Shown here one piece after another: positions 24,385-34,292 of a DNA stretch of 34,410 nt. The position numbers and the translations under genes were made by a program. The notes under the pieces are model-generated. The model had not been told where the DNA came from and did not search any database. It worked only from the letters and a program-made list of their open reading frames with translations. Every line of letters starts with the position of its first letter. Within the stretch, counting starts at the first letter, position 1. This DNA is from Fen-1362 sp964597035. Lineage in GTDB: Bacteria > Planctomycetota > Phycisphaerae > Sedimentisphaerales > Anaerobacaceae. The stretch covers positions 1 to 34,410 of the forward strand of contig CAZQWM010000025.1 in assembly GCA_964597035.1 (NCBI GenBank). Reading direction: 5' to 3'.

Positions 24385-25605
24385 ATGGCTGAATTCAGGA
24401 TTGAACCGGCTCAGCGGATAACGCGACTGCCGCCTTATCTGTTCGGGCGTCTAAATGCGATTAAACTGGCCAAACGGCAGCAGGGGGCCGACATTATCGA
24501 CCTGGGGATGGGCAATCCTTCCGATGGCGCTCCGCAAATTGTGATTGATAAGCTCTGCGAGGCGGCCAGGGACCCGCGAAATCACCGCTACAGCGCTTCG
24601 AAGGGCATCAAAGGCCTGCGAAACGAAATGGCAAAGAAATATGCCCGCCTTTGGAATGTGGAGCTTGACCCGGAGAACGAGATTCTGGCCTGTATTGGCT
24701 CGAAAGAAGGTTTCAGCCATATGTGCCTGGCAATGCTGGGGCCTGGTGATACGGCGATTGTGCCGGACCCGGCGTTTCCAATACATAATTACGGCGTGGC
24801 GCTGGCGGGTGCCAATGTAATTTCCGTTCCGCTGGGCACGGACCGGAAGTTCATCGACAACATCGCGATGGTTTGCGAGCACCTGTATCCCAAACCGAAA
24901 CTCTTGATTTTGAATTACCCGCACAATCCGACCGCGTTGACCGTGGATGAAGGATTTTTTGAACCAATCGTCGAGCTTGCCAGGCGGTTTGGAATAGCTG
25001 TTATTCACGATTTTGCATATGGTGAAACCTGCTTCGATGGCTATAAGGCGCCGAGCTTTCTTTCCGCTAAAGGCGCCAAGGACGTGGGCGTTGAATTCAC
25101 GACCCTGAGCAAGCCCTATGGTATGGCCGGCTTCAGAATCGGCTTTGCTGCGGGCAATAAGGATATGATTGACTACCTGGCTACCATCAAGGGCTACTAC
25201 GATTATGGTATATTTCAGGCCTTGCAGATAGCAGGTATTATCGCAATGCGAAATTGCGACGAGGACATCATTGCTCAAAACAAAAAGTATCAGTCTCGGC
25301 GGGACGTTGTCTGTGAAGGGCTTACCCGCATTGGTTGGGAGGTGCCAAAACCTCGCGGAAGTATGTTCGTCTGGGCGAGAATTCCCCAAGAGCATTTGAA
25401 AGGCAAAGGCACTATCGACTATTGCGTGGACCTGATGGAATATGCGGAGGTTGCTGTTGCGCCCGGCCGGGCCTTCGGAGAAAACGGCGAAAACTACATC
25501 AGGATAGCTTTGGTTGAAAATGAGCAGCGGCTCAGGCAGGCCGTCCGCAACATCAGCCGGTTCATTCGAGAAAAACCGGTCAGAAAGGCCAAACAATCGA
25601 AATAG
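24385..25605 (+). CDS. Class I/II PLP aminotransferase, alanine/LL-diaminopimelate aminotransferase-like
   Basis: 406 residues from ATG 24385 (MAEFRIEPAQRITRLPPYLF); ATG 24379 and GTG 24367 in the same frame are alternatives and no strong ribosome site decides. Fold-type I features: IIDLGMGNPSDG, HRYSASKGIKGLR, the NYPHNPTA box that binds PLP and substrate carboxylate, IHDFAYGETCFDG with the cofactor Asp and Tyr, and the Schiff-base lysine in TLSKPYGMAGFRIGF. This set matches the AlaC/DapL-like group, making alanine or related amino acids. Exact substrate cannot be read. It stands alone, between a divergent secreted-protein operon and the PEP-CTERM cluster. Confidence 0.9.
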   Translation: MAEFRIEPAQRITRLPPYLFGRLNAIKLAKRQQGADIIDLGMGNPSDGAPQIVIDKLCEAARDPRNHRYSASKGIKGLRNEMAKKYARLWNVELDPENEILACIGSKEGFSHMCLAMLGPGDTAIVPDPAFPIHNYGVALAGANVISVPLGTDRKFIDNIAMVCEHLYPKPKLLILNYPHNPTALTVDEGFFEPIVELARRFGIAVIHDFAYGETCFDGYKAPSFLSAKGAKDVGVEFTTLSKPYGMAGFRIGFAAGNKDMIDYLATIKGYYDYGIFQALQIAGIIAMRNCDEDIIAQNKKYQSRRDVVCEGLTRIGWEVPKPRGSMFVWARIPQEHLKGKGTIDYCVDLMEYAEVAVAPGRAFGENGENYIRIALVENEQRLRQAVRNISRFIREKPVRKAKQSK

Positions 25606-25815
25606 CATTCCCACACGTCAAAAAAATGCAGGACGTTATTGTGATTTGAATGAAGTCGTGCCGTTAGTTATTTGTGGTTCGTCATAACCCGCGCATTCGA
25701 TATTTTCGGGTATTATATGAGAAGCAGATTTTCCCGAGGGAGTTCTGGACTGTCTTTGGCTTTTATCGGCCGAAAATGCCGGCCGAAGGGGGCAAAAAAA
25801 TTTTCAAAAAATAGC
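25606..25815 (+). other. Intergenic stretch upstream of the PEP-CTERM cluster promoter
   Basis: Contains a hairpin TCGGCC/GGCCGA (25766-25786) and an A/T-rich tract at 25794-25812 directly before the -35 box, which may serve as an UP element, as at the first PEP-CTERM promoter. No gene seen. Confidence 0.5.
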
Positions 25816-25844
25816 TTGACTTACCCTGGGCGATATGTTCTAAT
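25816..25844 (+). promoter_or_regulatory. Strong sigma-70-type promoter of the three-gene PEP-CTERM cluster
   Basis: TTGACT (25816-25821), 17-base spacer, TCTAAT (25839-25844), preceded by an A/T tract. The first copy of the leader motif starts about 12 bases after the -10 box. Confidence 0.7.
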
Positions 25845-25850
25845 GGCGTT

Positions 25851-26238
25851 ATCAGCTTGGGGGCTGAGAGAAAACTCACAGTATCAAAGGTAGGTGTATA
25901 GCTCTTTGACAGTGAGTGTTTTCTCTACATTGCATTAAAGCAATAAGGTTTCAGAATCGGAGGCAAGGGAAAACTCACGAGAGTAGATGTTCGTAAGTGC
26001 TTTCATACAAGTACCTTACGTGCACTGAGACGGTAGTTGAGCCGGGGAGCTTGGCTGCTGATATCGGGGCGGAGGGAATTCACGGAGAAGAGATTCGAGA
26101 AGAGACAAGCGCCCGCTCTGCGCGCATAAGGCAGGGGGTGTGCAGGTTGAGATGTTATGCATGCGTTCAATCGCATGAACTGGAGTTTGAAGGTGATAAA
26201 CAAGGCCGAATATTTTGGCAGGTGCAAGGAGGTGGCGG
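25851..26238 (+). promoter_or_regulatory. Structured leader RNA of the PEP-CTERM cluster (GAAAACTCAC motif, copies 2 and 3)
   Basis: About 390 untranslated bases. Motif copy 2 is at 25856-25879 (CTTGGGGG, then GAGAAAACTCAC) and copy 3 at 25951-25978 (TCGGAGGC, then GAAAACTCAC). Between them, 25911-25926 carries the complement. GTTTTCTCT (25918-25926) pairs perfectly with AGAGAAAAC (25867-25875) and GTGA (25912-25915) with TCAC (25876-25879). The same complement can instead pair with copy 3 (about 12 pairs). The two hairpins exclude each other, as in a switch. Each copy is followed by 21-24 bases and CTTT(G/CAT)ACA. A 31-codon frame (26157-26252) overlaps the start of the first gene and might be a leader peptide. 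The element is not one I recognise. Confidence 0.5.
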
Positions 26239-26928
26239 ATGAGCGGAGCTAAAAGGACGGCTCTGCAAATTTTGATAGTTGTCCTGTTGGTTGGCAGCGC
26301 AGCGGTTTCTGTGCAGGCCGATGACTTTTCTGTTCCTCCCTGGCGGGGAACCGAAGGGAGCACCTTTCAGCAGTGGAGTTTTACAACGGATGATTACGGG
26401 CCAATGGAGCCGGATGAAGAAGAACCACCGATACCGGCGGGTACATATTTCAACCCTCAGGGCACACCGCTTCTGCGCGTCGATAGCGGCAGTCTTTGGC
26501 ACGATGTTTATGACTCTCATACGGGTGTCTGGGGGATTGCCAATCAGATGGATGCAATTATTCCCAATTATCTTGACTTGAATTACGAGAAAGAAATCTG
26601 GGTGCAGGTGCTCTGGACGTTCAGAGGGGAAGATGAGTTTATCCCGGACACTCCTTTGGTTGGTATTTCCCCTTTTTATGACGTCGAAGGGATTGATTAT
26701 TCGGTGCACATTTCACGAATCGACAGAGATACCGAAGACCCCGGCTGGACGAGCACGCTTTTCAAAATCAATGTTTATCCAAATCCCTCGGAGGAATGGA
26801 TAACGATAAAGGGCGACATACTCGTGGACCAGGTTGTCATCGACACTGTTTGCACTCCTGAACCGGCCACTCTTGCCCTCATAAGTGGCGGGGCATTACT
26901 GGCATTAAGGCGAGGTAGAAAAGCGTGA
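26239..26928 (+). CDS. PEP-CTERM sorting-domain protein, first of cluster
   Basis: 229 residues. ATG 26239 with AAGGAGGT (26226-26233) five bases upstream. Signal peptide ends SVQA near residue 26. The body is acidic and aromatic-rich (PPWRGTEGSTFQQWSF, YFNPQGTPLLRVDSGSLWHDVYD, IWVQVLWTFRGEDEF), probably a beta-sandwich carbohydrate-binding-like fold, though unassigned. The C-terminus reads TPEPATLALISGGALLALRRGRKA: PEP box, membrane segment and basic tail recognised by exosortase. It is dissimilar in sequence to the two PEP-CTERM proteins at the left of the window. Next gene starts 76 bases on, with no terminator between. Confidence 0.85.
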   Translation: MSGAKRTALQILIVVLLVGSAAVSVQADDFSVPPWRGTEGSTFQQWSFTTDDYGPMEPDEEEPPIPAGTYFNPQGTPLLRVDSGSLWHDVYDSHTGVWGIANQMDAIIPNYLDLNYEKEIWVQVLWTFRGEDEFIPDTPLVGISPFYDVEGIDYSVHISRIDRDTEDPGWTSTLFKINVYPNPSEEWITIKGDILVDQVVIDTVCTPEPATLALISGGALLALRRGRKA

Positions 26929-27004
26929 GGAACTTTTTATGAAGTCAGACAAACAGGTTGTGTTCAATGCATAACAGAGCAAAGAAAACTTTGAGGGGGT
27001 ATGA

Positions 27005-27658
27005 ATGAGTAAGACAAAGGTAATTAGCTTCTTGAGCATAGTGTTCTTCGTAACTGTGCTGGCGCAGAATGCGAAAGCTTTGCCTACCAGCACTTATGGT
27101 GAGAACAATGGCTGGAGCGGCCAGCGGCACTATGCGGGAGAGAGCTTTGATTGTTGGGTTGCTTGGACGGTTTACGATGTAGAAAAATACCCGACCGAGT
27201 TCGACTGGGCTGGAGCTGTTTCTTTCCCGTCCGGCGACCGGTATATATACGCCTACCAGTTATTCAATGTGGGAGGAGATGACATAGGGTACTTTGAGGT
27301 GCTGGACCTGCAGGGCAATCCCATTGCACAGGAGTCGATGAATGCAACCCATTCACAATGGGATGGTTTCGGGGAGGACGTGATGCCCGACCCCAATGTC
27401 AGCGGCAGCGGCAGTCAAGGCGTCTGGAAATGGACAGCGACAGGAGGGTTTGTATCATCGGGTGATAGGTCTTCTTATCTGATTTTCAGCAGTCCGTACG
27501 CGCCGACCAGAGGCAGCTTTAAAATTGATGCTCCGGAAGAAAGTGATCCGATTGTTCCTGATGATAGCGAAATTCCTGAGCCGGCCACAATCGCTCTAAT
27601 CGGCGTCGGTTCTGGGTGGTTTATAGCAACACGGAACAAAAAACGCCGGGCGTCGTAG
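27005..27658 (+). CDS. PEP-CTERM sorting-domain protein, second of cluster
   Basis: 217 residues. ATG 27005 lies behind GAGGGGG. The signal peptide ends AKA near residue 24. The mature body is rich in Trp, Tyr and Gly (GWSGQRHYAGESFDCWVAWTVYDVEK, RYIYAYQLFNVGGDDIGYFEVLDLQGN, GVWKWTATGGF) and predicted beta-rich. The end is EIPEPATIALIGVGSGWF followed by RNKKRRAS, the exosortase signal. It is not a paralogue of the gene upstream, beyond the sorting tail. Ligand and function unknown; a surface or extracellular-matrix role is inferred from the sorting signal only. Confidence 0.85.
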   Translation: MSKTKVISFLSIVFFVTVLAQNAKALPTSTYGENNGWSGQRHYAGESFDCWVAWTVYDVEKYPTEFDWAGAVSFPSGDRYIYAYQLFNVGGDDIGYFEVLDLQGNPIAQESMNATHSQWDGFGEDVMPDPNVSGSGSQGVWKWTATGGFVSSGDRSSYLIFSSPYAPTRGSFKIDAPEESDPIVPDDSEIPEPATIALIGVGSGWFIATRNKKRRAS

Positions 27659-27685
27659 TATTCTTGGTTTAAAATTTAATGGGGG

Positions 27686-28339
27686 ATGATGGACCATAGC
27701 CATTCAAAGTCGTTTTGTTATTTAACCGCAATTTATTGCACGGTTGTGATGCTTTATATTGCAGGACCTGTGTATTGCCAGGATGACGGCACGGCATTAA
27801 TGCTGGAAATAGCTCCTGTGGAGGGTGGCTCTTTAAACCTTGAGCAGGGTGTTCATCATTATGAGGTGTATTCCGAAGTTAGTCTTGTTGCGACGCCGAA
27901 TCCCGGCTATCAATTTGTTTATTGGATTGGTGACGTAATCGAAGCGACAGCCAGCAGCACTGTTGTGCATCTTGATTCGCCGAAAATTGTCATTGCCGTA
28001 TTCGAGCGGTCCAAATTTGCTTTTGAGGAGCTGGAGGAGCGGCCGCAGTCATCGCGAGGTTCAGGTGGTTTGATACCCTCAGCAGCGGATTATTCTCGCC
28101 GCGATATCAGCCCTGCTTCAGGCCGAAGGTCACGGAGGTTTCACAGGCCGAAGCCGCCGGAAATAGATGATGATGTCCCTGTTCCGGAAGGAGATGAAAA
28201 TATTCCTGTTCCAGAGGAGGTTGATAATCCTCCCGTGCCGGTTCCTGAGCCGGCTACGGTTACATTTATGCTTACGGGATTATTTGTGCTGGCGAAGCGC
28301 CGGCGCAAAAGGACTGGGATGACCCGCAGGTTGTTATGA
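27686..28339 (+). CDS. PEP-CTERM protein with InlB-B-like repeat, third of cluster
   Basis: 217 residues from ATG 27686; a second ATG at 27689 is equally placed relative to the GGGGG before it. N-terminal signal segment ends near residue 31 (AGPVYC|Q). Residues about 48-110 match a divergent InlB B-repeat: GGSLNLEQGVHHYEVYSEVSLVATPNPGYQFVYWIGDV and KIVIAVFE. A low-complexity Arg/Ser/Pro linker (SGRRSRRFHRPKPPE) follows, then an acidic Pro-Val repeat (DVPVPEGDENIPVPEEVDNPPVPVPEP). The membrane segment and KRRRKR tail complete the PEP-CTERM signal. The spacer is likely extended, lifting the repeat away from the surface. A strong terminator closes the cluster. Confidence 0.85.
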   Translation: MMDHSHSKSFCYLTAIYCTVVMLYIAGPVYCQDDGTALMLEIAPVEGGSLNLEQGVHHYEVYSEVSLVATPNPGYQFVYWIGDVIEATASSTVVHLDSPKIVIAVFERSKFAFEELEERPQSSRGSGGLIPSAADYSRRDISPASGRRSRRFHRPKPPEIDDDVPVPEGDENIPVPEEVDNPPVPVPEPATVTFMLTGLFVLAKRRRKRTGMTRRLL

Positions 28340-28385
28340 TTTGATTTGTCCCCCTGTTTGCCGTTTCGGTCCGGCAACCCGGAGA

Positions 28386-28421
28386 AGCCAGAAGACGTTA
28401 TCGTCTTCTGGCTTTGTTTTT
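28386..28421 (+). terminator. Rho-independent terminator of the PEP-CTERM cluster
   Basis: A perfect 12-bp stem (AGCCAGAAGACG at 28386-28397 with CGTCTTCTGGCT at 28402-28413), TTAT loop, then TTGTTTTTT. Confidence 0.92.
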
Positions 28422-28453
28422 TCCCTCTGCTGCCAGCCGTCATAGCAGATAGT

Positions 28454-28774
28454 TTATGCCTTTCTGAAAACTGCTACGACATTTTCGACTTCAACGACGA
28501 ACAGTCGGTTATCTCCCTCGAAGTCGACCGGTATGGCGCCTTTGGGGTTGAACAGCACCTTGTCGTATTTGTGTAATGGTATCTCCGGCGTGCTCTCAAT
28601 CTCAGCCGATATTGCTACGACCCTGCCTGTTATCGTCGGAATCTCGATATTGTCCGGCAGTTGAATGCCGCCTTTGGTCTGTTTCTTGTCTTCATCCTTG
28701 CGGATAAGCACGCGTTTGCCTATCGGCTCGACCGTTTCCAGCCGCTCTGTTTTTGTTTGCTTTTTACCGTCCAT
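28454..28774 (-). CDS. Co-chaperonin GroES family protein, without groEL
   Basis: 106 residues. The Cpn10 fold is readable: VEPIGKRVLIRKDEDKK as first strand, the mobile-loop region with KGGIQLPDNIE (family GGI-x-LP), GRVVAIS, DKVLFNPKGAIPVDFEGDNRLFVVEVENVVAV. GroES forms a heptameric lid on GroEL. This copy has an extra charged N-terminus (MDGKKQTKTERLE) and is not next to groEL, so it may be a second, specialised co-chaperonin; planctomycetes often have several. A gene symbol is withheld because the canonical groES is usually with groEL. The ATG at 28774 has only an AGGGAA box some distance upstream. Confidence 0.85.
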   Translation of the reverse strand: MDGKKQTKTERLETVEPIGKRVLIRKDEDKKQTKGGIQLPDNIEIPTITGRVVAISAEIESTPEIPLHKYDKVLFNPKGAIPVDFEGDNRLFVVEVENVVAVFRKA

Positions 28775-28904
28775 TCACAAATTCCCTGAAAGGCCTGCGG
28801 TCTTTCCGTTTCATTATACGCGATCGTGCCTTATTTGTGCAACCGCCCAAGATTGCTTTTTGGAGTTTTGCAGGATTTTGAACGTCTCGGATGATTCAGG
28901 TTAT

Positions 28905-29531
28905 TTATGCACTGCCGACCAGAGCACGGCAGGCGGCTATAGAACGTGCAAGACCGGTAGAAGTCTGGCTGATGGATTTGAGTTCTTCAATCGTAAAAGG
29001 GTTCTGGAACGGGCGGTAAAGCAGAACCAGACCAAGTGAGCAGCCGCGGTGGTTTAACGGCAGGCCGACCGCTTCCAATTTTTCGAGACAACGCGGATTA
29101 CCCTGGAGTCCCATTGCGAGCATGTCGTCAATAGTGCAAATATGGTTGGATTTGGCAATGTTGTTGACTGATTCGGTTGTGAAATAGTTTTCAATGCGCC
29201 TGTCTTCAAGGTCGATTGGCCGGTCACTCTCGAATATGTGCAACTCAAAGTTCCGGGACTGTAACAGGAAGAATGCGACGTTTGCATTCTCGATTTCGTC
29301 TTTGAGCAGATTACCCGCTGTGCACAACAGTTCATTAAGGTCGGTCAGCCCGGTTATGGCCTCGTAGAAATCCGCCGAAAAGTTGATGACCTTCAGTGCC
29401 TTTATGAATTCCCTTTGGGCTGCAACAAGGTCGTTGCAGAGAATATCTATCTTCTGCGCCTGTCTTTTTCGTTCTTTGTTGAGCCGGGCAATCAGCAGTC
29501 GCAGTCTTTTATTCCGCTTTTCGTTGTTCAC
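28905..29531 (-). CDS. Coiled-coil plus GAF-domain protein
   Basis: 208 residues from a GTG start at 29531 with GAGGACGAGG before it. Residues 1-50 are strongly basic and charged, consistent with a coiled coil (RLRLLIARLNKERKRQAQKIDILCNDLV). Residues about 55-200 look like a GAF domain: FYEAITGLTDLNELLCTAGNLLKDEIENANVAFFLL, NHICTIDDMLAMG, and CSLGLVLLYRPFQNPFTIEELKSISQTSTGLARSI. No output domain is attached, so it would act by protein contact, perhaps as a sensor or scaffold for a kinase such as the ones farther right. Ligand unknown; no cysteine-haem or cGMP motif is evident. Confidence 0.75.
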   Translation of the reverse strand: MNNEKRNKRLRLLIARLNKERKRQAQKIDILCNDLVAAQREFIKALKVINFSADFYEAITGLTDLNELLCTAGNLLKDEIENANVAFFLLQSRNFELHIFESDRPIDLEDRRIENYFTTESVNNIAKSNHICTIDDMLAMGLQGNPRCLEKLEAVGLPLNHRGCSLGLVLLYRPFQNPFTIEELKSISQTSTGLARSIAACRALVGSA

Positions 29532-29954
29532 CTCGTCCTCGCATCATAAGGTCGGGATATCTGTCGCCGCTCCCTTTCATAAAAAATCGGCTATTGTCCG
29601 GCCCTGCTTTAGAAAAGGACTACGGCTTGGCGCTCTGTCTCAACCGGCCCCATAAATAAACAGCTATCAGTTTCGCTGTGGTTGCCCGGAATGCACACGC
29701 TGTAAATCGGACGTCGCCGGCCTAATAAGAGGTTGCGATTCTCGGACTTATATCGTTGTCCAGGTCAAAACAGCAGTCCTGAACGCCCGAACATTGGAAC
29801 AGCTTTTTACTGAAGCCGGCAGAAAATACTATGGGCTGCGGTTATCGCTCAGGCAGTTTCTCTGGAGATAGCTGCAGCCCGCGGATTGATTTCGTTTCAG
29901 AAGAAACGAACCGGTCTGATTTGAATGCCTTGTTCAAAAAATACGCAGCCGTGC
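29532..29954. other. Intergenic region with two adjacent hairpins
   Basis: About 420 bases without a supported gene. Two hairpins lie side by side: 14-base arms at 29833-29846 and 29867-29880 (one mismatch and one G-U pair), and TTCGTTTC AGAA GAAACGAA at 29891-29910. A plus-strand frame at 29656-29871 is open for 71 codons and Cys-rich at its start, but has no start codon; it may be a decayed gene end. Confidence 0.5.
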
Positions 29955-30173
29955 TTATGCGCTCTTCAGCATCGCCTTGGCCTTCTTCGCATCGACAAGA
30001 AGCTCGACGTGGCCGCAGTCAAGGCAGGTCAGTGCGCTTACCGGGGCTCCGGTTGTTAATACCGTTACGAATTTAGCTTGTTTGGGCCGAGCGTAAATCT
30101 TCCCTGTTGATTGCAGGTCGCTTGGCTGGACGTTGGTGCCGCCACATCTTAAGCACTTCATTTCAATGCTCAT
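29955..30173 (-). CDS. Small zinc-ribbon protein
   Basis: 72 residues from ATG 30173 (MSIEMKCLRCGG), with AAAGG upstream; ATG 30194 in frame lacks a ribosome site. Two CxxC pairs, CLRCGG near the start and LTCLDCGHVEL in the middle, form a rubredoxin-like zinc ribbon. A basic segment (KIYARPKQAKFV) lies between them, and the tail is a short amphipathic helix (AKKAKAMLKSA). Family function is unknown; small zinc ribbons of this shape are often annotated as nucleic-acid-binding. It is 424 bases upstream of the GAF gene, not obviously co-transcribed. Confidence 0.72.
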   Translation of the reverse strand: MSIEMKCLRCGGTNVQPSDLQSTGKIYARPKQAKFVTVLTTGAPVSALTCLDCGHVELLVDAKKAKAMLKSA

Positions 30174-30231
30174 AATTTGGCCTTTCATTTCCATTTTTTT
30201 ATTTTTGAGGACTCTTCAATCTTCGTAATCG

Positions 30232-30640
30232 TCATAAAAATGGGCCTACTTGCACACTTGCCCCGTCTTGGCTGATGGCCTTAGCAGGATTCGTGGTGCT
30301 CTCGGCTTCGAATCCGGCCCAAATGACGATATTTTTGCCGAAATACGCGGCTTGAAGGGGCTCTATCTGCTGGCGGGAAGCCGACTTTTATCAGTTGTCG
30401 AGTTGTGTTTTAGGACTTAGTTCGAGGTTTGGCACGCGGGAATCCATTTCTTTTAGGCCTGGGTTATCATTTGCCTGCAATGCCTGCCCCGGCAATTCGT
30501 TAGCCGGGGGTATGCCTTGGGTAGGGTAATTGGCAAACGGAGAGTCTGCCGAAGCTTGAAGAAGGAAGATTTCGGATTTTTGACCTGTCTGCTGTTCGCT
30601 GAACGTTAATCCGGCGTAGCGTTTACGCGAAGCCGGGCTG
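30232..30640 (-). pseudogene. Possible decayed coding remnant between the zinc-ribbon gene and the histidine kinase gene
   Basis: On the minus strand one frame is open from just after the kinase stop to TGA 30391 (about 80 codons). It reads as plausible protein (SEIFLLQASADSPFANYP, then GIPPANELPGQALQ). The same frame continues past TGA-TAA to 30232 with AAYFGKNIVIWAGFEAES. No start codon lies near the beginning, and the first part overlaps a palindromic repeat. It could be a gene broken by repeat insertion and stop codons, or chance. Confidence 0.25.
30611..30636. repeat. Short palindromic repeat, GTAGC...GCGAA type
   Basis: Stem CCGGC/GCCGG, 3x3 internal GTA/GAA, inner GCG/CGC with TTTA loop. 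Same architecture as 1136-1164 and 31354-31379 though the outer stem differs. Confidence 0.65.
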
Positions 30641-30644
30641 TTTG

Positions 30645-32960
<2,316 letters not shown>

Positions 32961-33067
32961 ATTACCGTCCTTATCTGCAAACTATCCTTGTTCTTGTGTC
33001 GATAGGTGACGCGACGCCTCCTCCGGCGAACACGTTCCGTCGGGCATGGCCGAACCCAAAACAAGCC

Positions 33068-33646
33068 CTAACCGGGCTTCTGCACTTGGCCGAGACTGGC
33101 GTTGATTCGGTTAATGACATCTGTTATATCGAACGGCTTCTTGATGAAGTCCTGGGCCCCGGATTTCAAAAGCTGCTCGATTTCTTCCTGTTTGATAACG
33201 CCGCTTACGATTATGATTCTTATATTCTCAAACTCCGGGTTCTTCCTGATGGTGTGACAAACCACATTCCCGTTAACGTCCGGCAGCATATAATCGAGAA
33301 GTATACAATCGGGTCTGAAACGCTGAGTTTGGATGCCGGCCTCATATCCGCTGCTGGCGGTGCTGACCTCGAATCTGCCGTCGCGAGTGAGCACTTCCAC
33401 TAACAAATCGACGATTTCAGAATCGTCATCGACTATTAAGACCTTCTTTTTGCCGGACTCAAGACTATTGAGGGGGATTGAGTTTTCCCTCATAAATTTG
33501 ATTAAACTGTCGCGGGGTATTCTCCTGAACCGGGAGCCGGGCACACGGAATCCCTCGAGTCGGCCGGAGTCGAAACATCTGATTATAGTCTGCTGGCTGA
33601 CGCGACAAATCTCCGCCGCTTCCCCTGTTGTGAAAAGCTCCTTCAT
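33068..33646 (-). CDS. Response regulator with N-terminal excisionase/MerR-like HTH
   Basis: 192 residues; ATG 33646 with AGGAGAG upstream. Residues 4-52 form a small winged HTH of the excisionase/MerR type (FTTGEAAEICRVSQQTIIRCFDSGRLEGFRVPGSRFRRI). Residues 67-185 are a receiver domain: acidic pocket D73-D75, phosphoacceptor D118 in ILLDYMLPDVNG, S148 in IVSGV, K170 in IKKPFD. The order DNA-binding first, receiver last is the reverse of most response regulators. The linker (ENSIPLNSLESGKK) is short. It lies 107 bases upstream of the HDOD-kinase on the same strand, so the two form a likely two-component pair. A promoter sits directly upstream. Confidence 0.9.
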   Translation of the reverse strand: MKELFTTGEAAEICRVSQQTIIRCFDSGRLEGFRVPGSRFRRIPRDSLIKFMRENSIPLNSLESGKKKVLIVDDDSEIVDLLVEVLTRDGRFEVSTASSGYEAGIQTQRFRPDCILLDYMLPDVNGNVVCHTIRKNPEFENIRIIIVSGVIKQEEIEQLLKSGAQDFIKKPFDITDVINRINASLGQVQKPG

Positions 33647-33710
33647 CTCGAACTCTCCTCTTCTTACCTCTCCCGCCCCAATGGTCTATCCAAATTACCC
33701 GACTGCCCTA

Positions 33711-33739
33711 ATTTAACTGTCGGGCGGTATGTTTGTCAA
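33711..33739 (-). promoter_or_regulatory. Promoter of the response regulator-kinase pair
   Basis: On the minus strand TTGACA (33734-33739), 17-base spacer, TTAAAT (33711-33716). The arms CCCGAC/GTCGGG (near 33698-33725) enclose the -10 box and could be an operator, perhaps for the regulator itself (inference). Confidence 0.6.
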
Positions 33740-34292
33740 GCATAAAAAAAAGTTTCTTTACCTGGCCGGTTTCAGGTCTGAAAAGCCACGTTTTATAGGC
33801 GGTTACATAGTTCAAAACAAACGCTGCTCCTCGCATGTGCTGGCGACATCGTCTCTGTTCGAGACTGGCTCTTAAGAACAGCTATTATGGGACGTTATTT
33901 TTATGAGGTTTGATACTCGAAACTAACAACGGTGCGTGTCGCAACAGCGGCACAGTTTGGGCAAGAGGAGGTTTGACGATTCAACAGATTAAAAAAGCTC
34001 AGACTCTCAAAGACGATTTCGTGCGTCATTTAAAATGAACTTGGGAGTAATGGACTCATGTTCAGATACAAAAGTAAGTTATTAATTGGATTAGTCGTCA
34101 AATAATGGCGGCTTGAGGGTGTTTCATTCTGCGATTGAATATCTACCTGTAATCCCGGTTTTCAGCCCAAAAAACACTGTAAGTCTTTGTAGAATGGCAG
34201 TAATATTCTATAAAGAGCTTGCCTAAATGGTCCGGTGAGGTTTCACCCGTCTCAGGTTTTTGTCCGAACGAGACCGCGTCAGCAGGGATGAT
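33740..34292. other. Intergenic stretch with no gene seen
   Basis: About 550 bases. A weak sigma-54-like sequence (GGCAC-N7-GC, 33949-33962), several tiny frames of 14-21 codons with ribosome-site-like sequence, and a small hairpin GGTGA/TCACC. None is convincing. Confidence 0.45.

Noticed and set aside
25766..25800. Terminator for the aminotransferase gene
   Set aside because: The hairpin is followed by G and A runs, not T, on the plus strand.
25856..25900. Possible TPP riboswitch, because of GGGGGCTGAGAG
   Set aside because: Other conserved TPP elements are missing and the downstream genes have no link with thiamine.
29656..29871. Cys-rich 71-codon open frame on the plus strand
   Set aside because: No start codon, no recognisable family, and this length can arise by chance; noted only in the intergenic entry.
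30300..30330. T-loop-like GCTTCGAATCC suggesting a tRNA
   Set aside because: No matching T stem, acceptor stem or anticodon arm around it.
33948..33964. Sigma-54 promoter-like sequence
   Set aside because: The -12 part is poor and no gene follows on that strand.
34058..34102. Tiny frame MFRYKSKLLIGLVVK after a GGGAG site
   Set aside because: Only 15 residues, with no support beyond a weak ribosome site.
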